This document shows, piece by piece, positions 10,529-22,990 of a stretch of DNA of 64,000 bases. Position 1 is the first letter of the stretch, and every line of letters begins with the position of its first letter. Location of the stretch: NCBI GenBank assembly GCA_004519485.1, contig CP038121.1:434001-498000 (forward strand), given 5' to 3'. Origin of the DNA: Nannochloropsis oceanica. Lineage: Eukaryota > Sar > Eustigmatophyceae > Eustigmatales > Monodopsidaceae. The notes below the pieces were generated by a model. It made no database searches, was not told where the DNA came from, and saw only the letters and a program-made list of their open reading frames with translations. Made by a program: the position numbers and the translations under genes.

Positions 10529-11603
10529 GCTTCTGTGGAAGAGCCAGTGGTAGTAGCAGTAGCAGCAGCAGTAGCAGCCGCAGCACTCAGTGTTGGCGCG
10601 AGAGATTGTCCATCCCTTCTTAACCTACCGGAAGAGAAATAAGGCCTTTCTCCCGTAGCTGTCTTCGTTTGTTTGTGCTGATTGCTTGGTATGAGAGTGT
10701 TGAATTCCTGCATCATGTTTTTCTCTGTAGTCCTTTCCTACCCCCGTCATTTTCTTTTCTCCCTGGTTCTTCTTTTGTCACCCTTATTTTACATAAAATT
10801 TTCTTTGTTTATAGTGAGAGGAAGGTAGAGAGGGGAAAACAAGAACAACGAACGCAAGCGTGTGAAAGGAGGGCGAATAGAAGAGAAACAGATCTGTTGA
10901 GCATTGAGAGTGGAGCCGGGGGAAAGGCTTGTGTGTTGTTTTTGAAAAAGTTGTTTAAATCACGAATCCGTTAGTTCTCATGTGTACCTCTTTCACTACA
11001 TGTGATGGAGAAAACAAAAGTGTGAGGATTAATTGAAGAAAAAGAAGAGTTCGACACGTCAAACCGCCCAAAAGACGTCACAAAGAGAACTTGATTCTCT
11101 TTGCCGTGTTGATCTTGTCTTTTCCCCCAGCTTTTCTTGCCACCCGTGGCACACGAGATGGACAAGATCAGCGCGCGAAAGTTTGCTTCCTAATTCTTTG
11201 CTTTAACGGATGTCCATTTAATAGACGTGTTTTGTTTAATTTCTTTCACATTTTGACAGACACTTTCGTCGTCATTGCCATTATTGCTGATAGGACTCTT
11301 GGGTGATCCCGCAATTTACCTGCCCATAATTATCCATGCTTTTTCTCCTGTGTTGCTGGTACTGGTTGGGCTGATGGAGCTGGTGCCGGGGCTGGTGCAG
11401 CAGCTTGTGTTACCGTTACTGCTGATATTGCTGTTGGTGCCTCCCTCCGCACGCCCAACCACTATCCGTCCCTCCTCATACCAAAACACACACACTTATC
11501 CTGCCCCTTCGCATTGCTTGAACAATGAAAGGCCGTTGCCAACTTGTGGCGACACCCACCGCAAACATTACAGCCACTACTACTACTACTTCTTCTACTT
11601 CCA
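10529..11603. other. Convergent 3' intergenic region (VCP / lipase)
   Basis: No gene supported. It starts with an AGCAGC/AGT-rich stretch just after the VCP stop (10550-10590), then T-rich and A-rich sequence typical of a 3' UTR. From 11330 a CTG/TACTAC-rich stretch leads into the end of the lipase gene. Open frames here are short and motif-free. Confidence 0.45.
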
Positions 11604-13078
11604 CTAGCTCCTGTCCTCTTCAGCTGCTGCCCTCGCAATCCTCCCCGCCGCATGATCCATCACACTCCGTCCCTTCTTAAACAAGTATGTCCCCACCCTA
11701 CTCCTACTCAACGCACAAATAATATTATGCGCTGACCAAAATGACGGCGCTCGAAACGTCACAGCAACCTTTTCCCAGCCTAAGCTGTTCAGCCTCGCTG
11801 CCATTGCTTCCTCCATCCATTCCTCATTCTCTCCTCCCAACGCACCACCAGCAGCCAAACGAATCGACGCAAGTCTACCCATTCTATCTCTCTCCTCCTC
11901 ACCCACAACCGCCCAAGAGCCCCTTCTTCTTCCTACTCCCACTCCTCCTTCCCTCCCTTCCTCCTCCTCCACCCACTCCCTTCTCGGAATTTCCCAAACC
12001 TCCATTTTGACATCATTCTTCTCCACGGTCGGCAAAATTAAAGTTTCCTTCAAGATGTGCCCTCTCTGTTCAAAACTACTACCATAAGTAATACAACTAG
12101 TGCTGGTACTACTGCTTTCTCCTCCTCCTCCTCCTCCTCCTCCTCCTCCTCCTCCTCCTCCTCCTCCTCCTCCTCCTCCTCCTCCTCCTCCTCCTCCTCC
12201 TCCTCCTCCTCCTCCTCCTCCTCCTCCTCCTCCTCCTCCTCCTCCTCCTCCTCCTCCTCCTCTCCTCCTCCTCCTCCTGTGGACCCTTCAGGGTGAAACA
12301 AGGCCGTGCCGAACGGGACGAGCATGTCATCCTTCAAGTTTCCGTATGCCCTCCGATATTTAAATGCCGCCAAGGGTTCCAAAAAACGTTTCTCTGACGC
12401 CATCTTGAGTAGGAGAGGAGGGTCGCTTTCGCTGGTGCTGGCGCTGCTACTACTGCTGCTTCTTCTTGGGGGAGGAGGACGGAGGAAGAGGTCGTGTCCC
12501 GTCTGGCCGATGACTAACGGTGGGGTGAAATGTAATACGTCGGGAAGAGGGATGACCGTGAAGCGCCGTACACCAAGGTGGGGCGTGGCGATTGACATGA
12601 AGGTGATCGGTGTGAGGCCGAGGATGGTTTTGCTCTCTGGTTGCCACAGCAGCGAGATGGCATATCGAGAATAAATTCCTCCTAAGCTGTTACCAATGAA
12701 CGAAATGGTATGCAAAGAAGGATTGGCAGCGACGATTTGTCGGACCTCGGCTGCCAGGCGTTCCCCACCTGCTTGAACCCCGTCAAAAGTCTTGTCCAGG
12801 TTGCATGCAGCACAATGTGCGAGAATACCGTGTCCCTGTTTTTCGATGGACTCGCGGAGATAGCTTAAGTCGTCGGGGCGTCCTACCAATCCGTGCACGA
12901 CCACAGCCAGGTGCGTAGGCGTTCCAATGGTGGCACTGTGGCCAGCAGCGGTAGGAGGGGGGCTAGGCGCGGCGGCAAAGCCTTCGGAGGGGGGCATGGT
13001 GATGACGAAGGAGCAGATGAGCAGTGATGTGGAAAAGCGCAGGGATAGCAGCAAGGAAGACAATGAGAAATGGACCAT
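11604..13078 (-). CDS. DUF676-family lipase/serine esterase, possibly plastid-targeted
   Basis: Alpha/beta hydrolase of the ROG1/DUF676 type, probably acting on glycerolipids. Seen: HLAVVVHGLVGRPDDL (oxyanion region), the nucleophile elbow FIGNSLGGIYSRYA (GNSLG, a G-x-S-x-G variant), ATPHLGVRR, and RAYGNLKDDMLVPF, which carries the family Asp. The probable catalytic His lies in NAH-like SAHNIICALS near the end. Exon 1 is 13078-12113. The downstream frame (12065-11604) is shifted; a 47-nt GT-AG intron at 12112-12066 joins the two exactly in frame to 475 residues. The intron lies next to a (CCT)47 tract encoding about 48 Glu. The N-terminus has a hydrophobic segment ending SEGFAAAP, reminiscent of a heterokont plastid leader. 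Alternative to the intron: a frame error near the repeat. Confidence 0.78.
12121..12278. repeat. (CCT)n microsatellite, 47 perfect units plus a phase slip
   Basis: An uninterrupted run of 47 CCT units covers 12121-12261, followed after a one-base phase slip by five more units to 12278. On the minus strand it is read as a poly-Glu tract preceded by poly-Gly, inside the lipase CDS. A run this pure is expected to vary in length between strains. Confidence 0.97.
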
Positions 13079-13778
13079 TCGACCTGGGATGATGCCTGTG
13101 CGCGTGTGAGCGTGTGCAAGGAAGGGGGCGATGTCAAAACGTCGCGAAGTCGTGTCTAAAGTTCCGCGGAACATGAGAAACGCTGATGTCACCTCGACCG
13201 ACGTGCGACGAGTCGCTGCCTAATGCCATGACTTGGCCGCCAAGATCAGACATACGGTTTGGTTATAGTCTCTGCTACAGCAAACGTTTGTCTAGATCCC
13301 CAAATCCTTGCCCTGCTTTCATGCTAGGCCTCCCTTGCATGTGCTTGTACGGTATAGAGCCCGTCCGCCTGAGTCACTCTCATGCCCCCAGACCCACACA
13401 ACCAACCGAAGCATTCGCCCTCCTCCAGGATTTCATAGGCCGGCCCTCCAGCCCCACTCCCTGGATCAGCAAGACGAAGACCTCTCATCCAATGGCAGAT
13501 TTCTGAGCGGGCACCCGTAGCAAACCAATCCTGGTAAAGAGCCTCTGGCAACGACATCACAAGAATAGCAGCAACGAAGAAGATCGATGCATCTATCCAT
13601 CTTATCAGTGCTCGGCGCAGGCTTGCCCCTCTCAAAACCACACAATACACAACACTAACCCACTCTTTGGTCAACAAACAAACTATACAGACGTCATTAA
13701 CGTTGTTAGTCTTCTTCCTAGGTGGTTTTGGTGCTCTTCCCGGGCTCCGACCTTTCTGACGACCACAGCACCTGAAAG
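13079..13778. promoter_or_regulatory. Divergent intergenic region (lipase / DHCR24)
   Basis: About 700 bp between two head-to-head starts, so it should contain both promoters. No coding frame with recognisable content, no clear TATA box. Two open frames of 106 and 155 residues cross it without motifs. Confidence 0.5.
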
Positions 13779-16508
13779 ATGCCGCAACCAAGTCTGAAGT
13801 CCTTCGCCTCCAAAGGCAAAGGGAAGCCCCAGCGAGAGGAGAACTTTTTTGAGTATATGATTACTCACCACCGATGGGTCTTTTGCGTCTTCTTGCTAAT
13901 GCCACTGTCGCTTGCGTTTGGTATGTAGGGAAGGGAGGGAAAGGTGGGGGCAATGGTTTACATCGGAAATTGCGACGCTGAAGCAGAAATACAGATTCAT
14001 GACTGGCCTCACGCTGTCAGCGTCATCATGCTTTTCGTCATTCATTTGTTTTCTCCCTATCGTTTTCCTTCTTAACAGATATTGTCCTCTATGTCCGCAA
14101 TAGCGTCCAGTTTTATCTCCGAAATTGGGCACCCAAGCAACACGAGGCCAAAGTGGAGGAGATCAAGAAGCAGGTAATTGTTTACGTCCTTATTCCCATT
14201 CTTATAATGGTTGAAATTCATTTCCCTTTGGAATCCACGTAACATCGGTAATCTTCAGTTCACAATTACCTTTTACCATCTTGCCGAGTTCGAATTAAAA
14301 AGCCTCCTTCTTCTCCTTCCCCCCCTCTGTCCCTCCCCCCCGCTGTCCTCTTTTCGCCTTTCTCCTTTATATCCCACCGAATGCACGTTACCTGCACAAC
14401 ACTGCCATGTTGCCAAATGCCGGATCGAACGGATGGGGAGAGCAACCACCACACGCCTTAGCTCGAGATTCTGTCTTTCTTTTAGCGGGTTGTACGTTAA
14501 GAGGGGGGTGTCTTGGCGTGGCGACATCATTAAAGTTACTAATTCATTCATTTATTCATTCATTGGTGGGTGGGAGCGTCCGCACCACAGCCATGAGTCT
14601 CGGTTTGCATATACTGAAGTGTTATTTCGCTGGCCTCACCCTCAAAAAGAAAGTGATGTCAGCACAGGATACGCTTCATAAAAAATGAAGATAGATGCCG
14701 GACTGTGACAACTTCACGTTTGCTTACTTTTCAAGGACAAGTATTGAATTGGACAAACATGTCTCAAATATCTTCTCATTTCCTTCCTTCCCTCCCTCCC
14801 TCCCTCCTTCCCCCGATATAGATTTTAGAGTGGGCTAAGCATGACGGCAAGAACAAGCTGTGCACCGCTCGCCCGGGTTGGCAGACCATGTCCCTGCGTG
14901 TCGGAAAATGTAAGCGTATTTTTGTTCGATTCCATACTCTTATTTGCCTATTTGTATATCCAATATAGTCACTCATTCGGCCATGTTGTACCACTCACTC
15001 ATCAGCGCCTGACTTTGTTTGGTCGCGTTATTTTTCCACTCAACCAATCCCCCCATTCTCCATCGCTCCTCCGAACCACAGACAAGAAGACATTCCGTAA
15101 GGTCAAGCTGGATCTACATGACATCCTCTCCATCACCACCACCGGTCAATCTCCCTCCGTTTGCGTCGAGCCCCTCGTCACCATGGGGCAGCTGACTGCC
15201 GCCCTCCTCCCCGTTGGTTGGACCGTGCCTGTCTTACCTGAACTAGACGACTTGACTATCGGGGGTTTGATTGCTGGAGTGGGTGTGGAAAGCTCTAGTC
15301 ATATTTACGGGCTCTTCCAACACATTTGCATGGAGTTTGAGGTGGCATTGGCGGATGGCTCGGTCGTCTTTTGCAGCCCTGAGAAGAATGCCGAGTTGTT
15401 TTACAACTTGCCTTGGTCGCATGGCACGCTTGGCTTTTTGTTATCCGCTACAATTAGGATCATCCCTGCGAAACAATACGTGAAATTAGAGTACTTTGCG
15501 TTTACCAATGGCGGGAAAGCCCTGGAGATGTTTGAGAGGGAGAGCAGGAAAGGCGTGAACCGTCCTCCGCTCGCTGGGACGCAAGTCGCGTATGCGGCCG
15601 CTGCGGACTTGAAAAAAAGGATGGAGGGAGGGGTGACTGGGAAGGGGGAGGGCGATGAGGGGTCCTCGCCTGTAGGGGGAGGGAGGGAGGACGCGGCGGA
15701 CTATGTGGAGGCGCTTGCGTATAGCCGAGAGCATGTAGTGGTGATGTTGGGGACGATGGTGGATACGCCTGAGGGGGGTAAGGAGGCAGGGAAGGTAAAC
15801 GCGTTGGGCAAGTTTTGGAAGCCGTGGTTTTTCAAGCACGTGGAGGGGTTTCTGGTCAAGGGAGGGAAGGAGGGAGAGAGGGTGGCCGTGGAGTATGTGC
15901 CATTGCGGCATTACTACCACCGGCACAGCAAGAGTTTGTTCTGGGAGATTCAGGACATCATTCCCTTTGGGAATAACGTGGTGTTCCGGTACCTGTTTGG
16001 GTGGATGATGCCTCCGCGCATTTCGCTTCTGAAACTGACTCAAACGGAAGCTTTGCGGAAGCTGTACGAGGAGCATCACGTGGTACAGGACATGCTGGTA
16101 CCCGTCAAGGACCTGGGAGAGGGCTTGGATGTGTTCGAGGAGGTGTTCGGCGTGTACCCGCTCTGGCTGTGCCCCATGCGCATCCCCAAGAATCCGGATT
16201 ATGCCAAGTTTGGCGGGTTTGTCAAGCCGTTGGAAGGGGGGAAAGACGAGATGTTTGTGGACGTGGGCGCGTACGGCAACCCAAGCATGGAGGGATTTAA
16301 TGCCCGAGAGGCGTGTCGAAAGGCAGAGGACTGGGTGCGGGCCAAGAAAGGTTACCAAATGATGTACGCCGACTCCTTCATGACGCGAGAAGAGTTCCGG
16401 GAGATGTTTGATCACTCCAAGTACGACGAGCTCAGGCGGCGGATGGATCTATGCCTGCAGGCGTTTCCTGAGGTGTACGATAAGGTCAGCAAGGCTGCAC
16501 GGGTCTAG
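13779..16508 (+). CDS. DHCR24: Delta24-sterol reductase (DHCR24/DWF1), FAD-dependent
   Basis: ER membrane flavoenzyme that reduces the C24 double bond of sterols, the last steps of cholesterol-type synthesis. Exons 13779-13920, 14079-14173, 14822-14909 and 15082-16508 sum to 1752 nt, 583 residues. N-terminal membrane anchor HHRWVFCVFLLMPLSLAFDI aligns with the human protein. The FAD-binding PCMH domain shows GRPGWQTMS-like ARPGWQTMSLRVGKYKK, VEPLVTMGQLTA and PVLPELDDLTIGGLIAGVG. The C-terminal half keeps PWFFKHVEGFL, PLRHYYHRHSKSLFWEIQDI, FGNNVVFRYLFGWM, LCPMRIP and FPEVYDKVSKAAR. A Gly/Glu-rich insert of about 50 residues (near 15620-15700) is absent from animal and plant enzymes I remember and accounts for the extra length. 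The 648-nt intron 2 is the longest. Very secure identification. Confidence 0.97.
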
Positions 16509-17191
16509 AGGAGAGGGTGTGTGTGTATTCGTCTTCTTGGTCTCGCTCTTTTCGAGGCATAGCCGGACTGATAAGAACAGGCGAAGATATACCGTCATTT
16601 TTTGGTAGAAAGCTTCCTAGGTATACAACAAAGGGGCCAAAGGGATGAATCAAGACACGGAGAATAGATTGAGCGGCAAAATAGAGGGGAACGAAATGAT
16701 TTGAGAGTGAGGGAGCGAGAAAGAAAGAAAAGAACGCGAGTTTGAGGTGTTTTGGTTTGGTTATTCCCCATTGAGTGTGTTAAAGTAGCTCTTGGCAAAG
16801 TAGAGAGTGTGAGCGTGCCGCGCTTTTTGCCAACGAGGGAGAGGCGATGCAGAAATTAAAGTGAGAGGAGGGGGGAACATAAAGAAAGAAGATCAAAAGA
16901 AGAACATTTTGGGTAAAAATATAGAAAAAAAGAAATGAAAAGGAGAAAAAACATAAAATACTTAGTTGCTTATTTTTTGATCCTCTTTTCTATCACAATA
17001 GACACGCGTTCATCTTTCCCTTGCCCTTCTCTTTCAACCCCGTACCTGTATGACTTGTCGCTCGCTTCCAGTTTTATTTTGTTTTGTCATATCTCTCGAT
17101 ACTTGAATCGTATCTTGTCTTATTTCTTCCTTTCTCCAAACACTACATTTCCCACTTTCCATTCTTCCTCCTTCACTTCCTCCTCGCTCCC
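16509..17191. other. Convergent 3' intergenic region (DHCR24 / UGGT)
   Basis: A/T-richer than the neighbouring genes, with A-rich runs around 16860-16960 followed by T-rich sequence. No coding frame with recognisable content. Both flanking genes end here. Confidence 0.5.
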
Positions 17192-20100
17192 CTACCCCAC
17201 CAAAGCTTTCACCTCCTCATCCAGCTCCACCCACGACTCGTTGAAAAGCGGTCCTGAAATAACTCTGCGTGCCATATGCAACTTATTCTCTTTCGCCAGC
17301 GGACTGTTGCACAAATCGATTGTCTTAGCCCGGGCTTTGCTTTCGTCCGAGCACCAGGTCTCACACCACAGCCATTCTTGGGGTAGGGAATAGATAGGAA
17401 TCATGTGTTCTGTGGGGAGGGAGGGAGAGAGGGACGCAGGCAAAGAAATCAGTTAAATCATAAACGACCAATCGTGTTGATCGGAGCTTTGTTGGCGTCG
17501 CTGTCAATGAGCACTCACAATAAGTACGCATACATACACACATATAGACACACGCAACGTCACACATAGGCACAAAAAAGAAAGACCAAATAATACGTAC
17601 GGGTATAATTCGGCAAGTCCTGGTCCAAATTTGCCAATGATGCCGGGTCCCGACTCAACTGGTCGTAAACCGCGCGCAATTTATCCCCCACACCCATCAG
17701 TCTAAATCTGACAAGGTCTACCACGTACAACGCCGAAATGTGGTACGGACGCCCCCGCAAATGGTTCGCCCAGTACCCCGATCGCCAAAACTGAAACCCA
17801 AGCGTCTCATTCCTCGAGGTACAAAACGGCGTGTAGCCATACGGGCGCCCTTTCAAGTCCAATTCCCACAACTCCTTCAGGTCGGCACGTAGGACCTGAT
17901 CGGCATCCACGTAAATAATCTTCTTCACCGACAAGGGGAAAAGCACGTCCAAAAACAAAATTTTATATCCCCAAATGATCCGCTGTTTCTCCGTCTGTTG
18001 CCTCAGCCAATCCGGCCACTTGTACGTGATAAACTCCACCTGGAAGCCGTAGTGCTTTGCCATCGTCAACGCCGCCGTCTTGAAGGCAGGCGACAAAAAG
18101 TTTTCCAGTAGCCAGAACTTTACCGGCACACTCGTGCGCTTACTCACAGACAACATCATTATCTTCAACATCCGCTCATACAAGTGCCCCGTCGCCAGCG
18201 AAAACACATGCACAGTCTCGTCCTCTTCCTCCTCTTTCCCATCTCCCTCCTTTCCATTCTGTACCGCCTTTCCTTTCCACAAATTCGATAAGCTAGACCA
18301 CATTCCATCCTTCCCCCCCGCCCACCCTCCTTCTTCCTCCTGACTAATCTCATCTAGCAAAGGCACGTCTTCCTTCCCTGCCTGCTTCTGCACCTTGAGT
18401 GTTTCCACGCTATTCGAGAAATCTCTCTTAGCAACCACGAGCTCTTGCCCAGGTACCAGCTTCAGGACCCCTCCCTCCTCCTCGTCTTCGCTCACGACCT
18501 CATACAGCTCCCTCGCCCTCCCTTCCGCCAGTTTTACTTTCCACAAGCCCGGGTCCGCCCTCAGTTGGAAATAGGCATTGTTTTGCATGACCAGCGTATC
18601 AGAATGATGACGTTTCTCGACCCCTCCTTCCACCTCCTCCTCCTCCTCCTCCTTCTTCTCCCCCTCCGTTCCATCCACCAAGATTAGCTGCAAGCCATTC
18701 ACAGGCTCCATCATACGGGCATCGAAGCACTGGCCAGAAATCAACAAATTTTTCAGCACCAACTCCGCACTTGTATGTGTCGACCCCTCCCTATCTCCAC
18801 ACAACACAACCACGCCCTTCTTCCCGCCCTCCCCTCCTTCCTCAATTTCTTCGCATTTGATGTTGTCTAAATCTTGGACAGCGCGTTTGGTCTGCACGTT
18901 CCAGGACTCGGGGGTGTCCACCCGGGTGGTGAGGACAAGGGAGGGAGGGAGGGCTTGGAAGAGGACACGGGCAGAGTCCCGGGTGGGAAAGAGGGAGAAA
19001 CGGTAGTACGATTTGAGGGGAAACTCGGTGAGCTCTGGGCTGGGGGCGAGGAGGAGGCGGATGGGAAGATGGAGAAGGTCGCGGAAGATGGTCAGCAGTG
19101 GGGAGAGGCGTTGGGCAGCTTCTCCCAGAGGATCAAGGAGAACGGTGATCGAGAGGCTGGACAGCACGTCATCGTCTTCATCGCTATAACCCTTGCTGCT
19201 GCTGCCGCTGCTGCTGCTTTTCCCTGGGGGTTGCAGGTCGAGGAGGAGGGATTCAATCGGCGTGTCGCGAATGTGGTCCAGGTGGCTCTCGATGTCCACG
19301 CGGGGATGACGAACATAAACGTTCAAAAAAGAATGCGACATCATTATCAAGTCCGAAGCCCTTCTCACAATTGCCCCTGCCCCTGCTCCTGCCGCTGCTA
19401 CTGCTGCTGGTGGTGGTTGAAAGAGCTCGAGCAAGTGTTGGGTGTAGGTCTGGGTCTCGACGGACAGAATGATCTCCACATCCAACGGGTGCAACGCCTT
19501 TCCCCCTAGAAATATGTGCCGTCCATTCACGACTAGCACTACCCCTTCCTCTCTACCGTCCTCGCCTCCTGCAGGGGTGAGACGGACCCCGAGGGCCTTC
19601 CGTGTGAGGATCGCTCGCTCTGCTGCCTCTTGTAGGGCATCTGCTCGTGCAATTCCCTCCCTTGCTTCCTCCTTCAGCCCTTCTGCTGCTTGCAACAAGA
19701 GCGCCGCCTCCCCCCCTCCTCCTCCTCTTCCTTCCTCCAAGTCCGCTTGAAGCGTCTCCAGGAAGATATCATATACACTGCTGCTGCTACTGCTGCTACT
19801 GCTCCTACTGCTGTCTTCAGTCACAAACGCCGCAAATTTCTCCAGTACGTGGAGACGGGCATTCTCTTCCTCCACCGACAACGCGGAGGGGAAAGAAGAT
19901 GAGGCAGTGGCAACAACATTCAGCAAATGATCCAAGATAACCCCTCCATCCTTCTCCAATGGGGAAGGGGAGGAGGAGGATGGCGGCGTGTGCACAATTA
20001 CGCATCTCACCCCCAGTCCTCCCTCTTCTTCCTCCTTCTCTATCTCTCCCCCAGCCATCACCGCCTCTCCCTCTCCTTCGCCTCTACCCTCATCGCCTTG

Positions 20101-22990
20101 CGCCCTCAAGAAACCAAGCAAGGTCTGGACGCTCTCTGCTCCTTTCCTCGAGCCCACGTCCGCCAGCATTACCACCGTCAACGGCTTCACTTCCCCCCCC
20201 GTCCCAGGCGGGTGAAGATACTGCATCTCCTCCCACACACCTCCCTCTTTCGCTCCCTTCTCCCTTTCCACAGAACCACCCGAATGAGCAAGCTTCGCCC
20301 CTGCCCCTCCCGAGCCACCAAGCCACATAACGCTCACCGCCTTCCTCCTCCTCTCCCCCTCCAGCCACGGGCACCAGCGGCTGTACACCCCCTTCCCCTT
20401 CCTTAACACCGACCCCAGGACGCTCTTCGTGCTGTCCTTCAACCGTCCCTGACTCACCAGGCCCGCCAAGAACTGTTGCTCCTGCCCAAGCATCTCCATG
20501 ATTCCCTGGTCCAAATCCAGGCCCATACTCAAAATTCCGTTCAACAGAAAACACCCGACCGGCAAACCCTTGTCCTTCACAAGCCTATGCATTCCACACA
20601 CACCTTCCCCTCCCTTCCCTTCCTCCAACGCCTGCCATCCTTCCGCCACATAGTCAGCGGCCCGATTCCGATCCTTCTTCGCCGTCGCCACTGCCCCCGA
20701 GTAGGCACGCACCACATCACCATATGTCCCTAACCTCGTCGGGACCCCCCCCCCTTCCTCCCTCCCGCCCCCCCCGCCTACCCCGACATTGAACAAGAAC
20801 TCAACGGCTGCAGCAAGCCCATGTTCCTCTTTGGCGTGATGGAATAGCATCCCTACCACCGCACTGGTCGCCTTCGCCCCCTCCCTCCCTCCCTCCTTTC
20901 CCCCCTTCACAACCTCTTGCACTTCTCCCACCACCCCCTCCTCCCCCCCTTCCTCCCACTTGCCCTCCTTCGACACCATCAGCACCGAGAAACGCACAGG
21001 AAACGTCCGCTCGTACAATTCCCGCATGATCGCCACTGCTTTCAAGGAGGCAGCATCGGCCATGTCTACAACAAGGGTCAGGGTGTAGAGATTTCTGCTC
21101 AGCGCCTGCAACTGCCACGAGGGATACACCAGCTGACGCAAGGAAGACGGCCAGTGACGGTATCGCGCGTCCTTCTCTAAATTATTCAGGTAAACTAACG
21201 CACCCCTCGATCCCCTGTAAATGTCGAGCCGCACCTCCTCCCCGTCCTGAGCAGCAGCAGCCGCACCAGCAGTGGCAGCGAGGCGGACGAGTTGCTTCTG
21301 GACAGCGGGCGAGGTAGGGAGGGAGGACAAGGCCGTAAGTCGCTGCACTTCCTCCCGCAGCATCTTGAGGATATCGAAGACGTTAAAAATGGCGCCTGTG
21401 ACAGGCTTGGGCAGACCGTTGATGAAGAGGTGACCTGGGAAGGGGGAAGGGAGGGAGGGAGGGCGGACGAGAGGGAGGATCGTGAAATTCCATCCCTCCA
21501 CTTTCTTTCCCCCTCCTTTCGGGCGAACTAGAGGAGAGGTAGGTAGGGAAAGGATAAAAGAGGAGAAAGGAAGGGGGGATGACGGAAAGGAGGACTCCAT
21601 GCGCTCTCTCACCTGGCTTCAGGCTGGTACCGTACCCCAACACATGCGACTGCGTGCCCATCAACGCCCCCTGTCGGAACTCCTCCTTCACCTTCAGGGA
21701 TGACAGTCGTGAGGCATGGGACGGGAAATTCTGGCTCAGATCCACCAGCTTCCTGAGGGGGTCCTTGGCAGTGGCAACAGTTTGTGCAGCCTGGAGCCCC
21801 AAGTCCCGCAAACGCCAGACTTTCATGTTTGTCACGGAGGAGGGGGAGGAAGGGAGGGAGGATTCTTCGAGGAGATTGCTGCGGAGCGTTCGAAGCTCAG
21901 TGGACAGGGAGGGTTCACGAGCGAGGAGCTTTGGAAAAAGCAGGCCGCTCACCTCTTCATCAATGGCAATCGCCTGCTGCTGCTGCTGCTGCTGCTCTTG
22001 CCCTCCCTCCTTCCCTCCCTCCCCTCCTCCACTCGGCGCAGGGGAGTCATCAATGTTCTTGTACTCCATGTTTTTAATGTCAAGGTACATACCATACCCT
22101 TGCAAGGCTGTGGGCACCGTCTTGTTCGAGGAAGGGAGGGAAGAGGACGAGGAGGAAGGGAGGGAGGAGGGAATGAAATGACGCAAGACGTAAGTGCATG
22201 CCCCCGTGGCCGCGTGGGAGGCGAGGCGGTGGTGGAAAGAGTAAAAGTCGGAAGTTCCAAGCGTGGAATACAAAGTGACTACAACTGCTGATGAGGAGGA
22301 GGAGGAGGAAGGATAGACGTGATCGAAAGATAGCACGCGCGTATCTTCCTTCGTCCCACCCCCTTCCTCCATGACAACAGCAGCAGCAGCCGCAGCAGCG
22401 GTCCGCAAAGTTTCCTCAAGCTTATCTGCGTCACAAATCACCTTTTCCCTCTGTCCCATCCCTGGCGAGATCACAGCCCAAGACACAGAGGTGCCCTCAT
22501 CGCATCCACTCTCCTCTACTGCTGCTGCTGTTGCTACTGCTGCCCGGAACGCTTTCCCCTTCCTCAAAGACCGATGCATTTCAAGCGCAGGGGAATAAGC
22601 CCTCAAGCTCAAGTACAAGTGCAGCAAATTTTGCGACAAGGGATGCAGCAACCCCGCCGTCTCGTTCAGCGTCAAGGCCCACACAGCATCCATATCATCC
22701 ATTTCAAACCTCTCGGCAAGCGCCGCCCGATCAAACCGGTCCCTGCCCGGGCTCCGTTCCAAGGTATCCACCAACGTCCATAGAAGGCTTTCGTCCCCTT
22801 CCACCTCATTCGCCAGGTACTCCGCTGCCTCTTGTAAAGACGACAACGGCCAGGTGGGCCAGTCAGCGGTTAACGCGAATTCGACACTACGGGCTTCGGT
22901 CAAAGAGAGGGAGAAGAGGAGGAAGAAGGCCGGCAGGGCAAGCAGCCGCAGACATTGCAACATGCTCAGGCGCGGTCGTGGTAGTGTCAT
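17192..22990 (-). CDS. UGGT: UDP-glucose:glycoprotein glucosyltransferase (ER folding sensor)
   Basis: ER-lumenal enzyme that re-glucosylates misfolded N-glycoproteins so that they rebind calnexin/calreticulin. Exons 22990-21613, 21434-17601 and 17409-17192 sum to 5430 nt, 1809 residues, longer than the usual 1500-1650. The signal peptide is LLALPAFFLLFSLSLTEARS. The thioredoxin-like folding-sensor region covers most of exons 1-2 (AVWALTLNETAGLL; HLFINGLPKPV across the first junction). The GT24 catalytic domain near the C-terminus has VHVFSLATGHLYERML, VKFWLLENFLSP, IIWGYKILFLDVLFP, the metal-binding IIYVDADQVLRADLKEL and YHISALYVVDL. Exon 3 restores HMIPIYSLPQEWLWCETWC. Extra length comes from Glu/Gly- and Ser-rich inserts. 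No KDEL/HDEL end is seen; the C-terminus is KALVG. A second in-frame ATG at 22963 is an equally good start. Confidence 0.95.

Noticed and set aside
12057-12363. Plus-strand open frames of poly-Ser and poly-Pro
   Set aside because: Shadows of the (CCT)n microsatellite; the minus-strand frame belongs to the conserved lipase.
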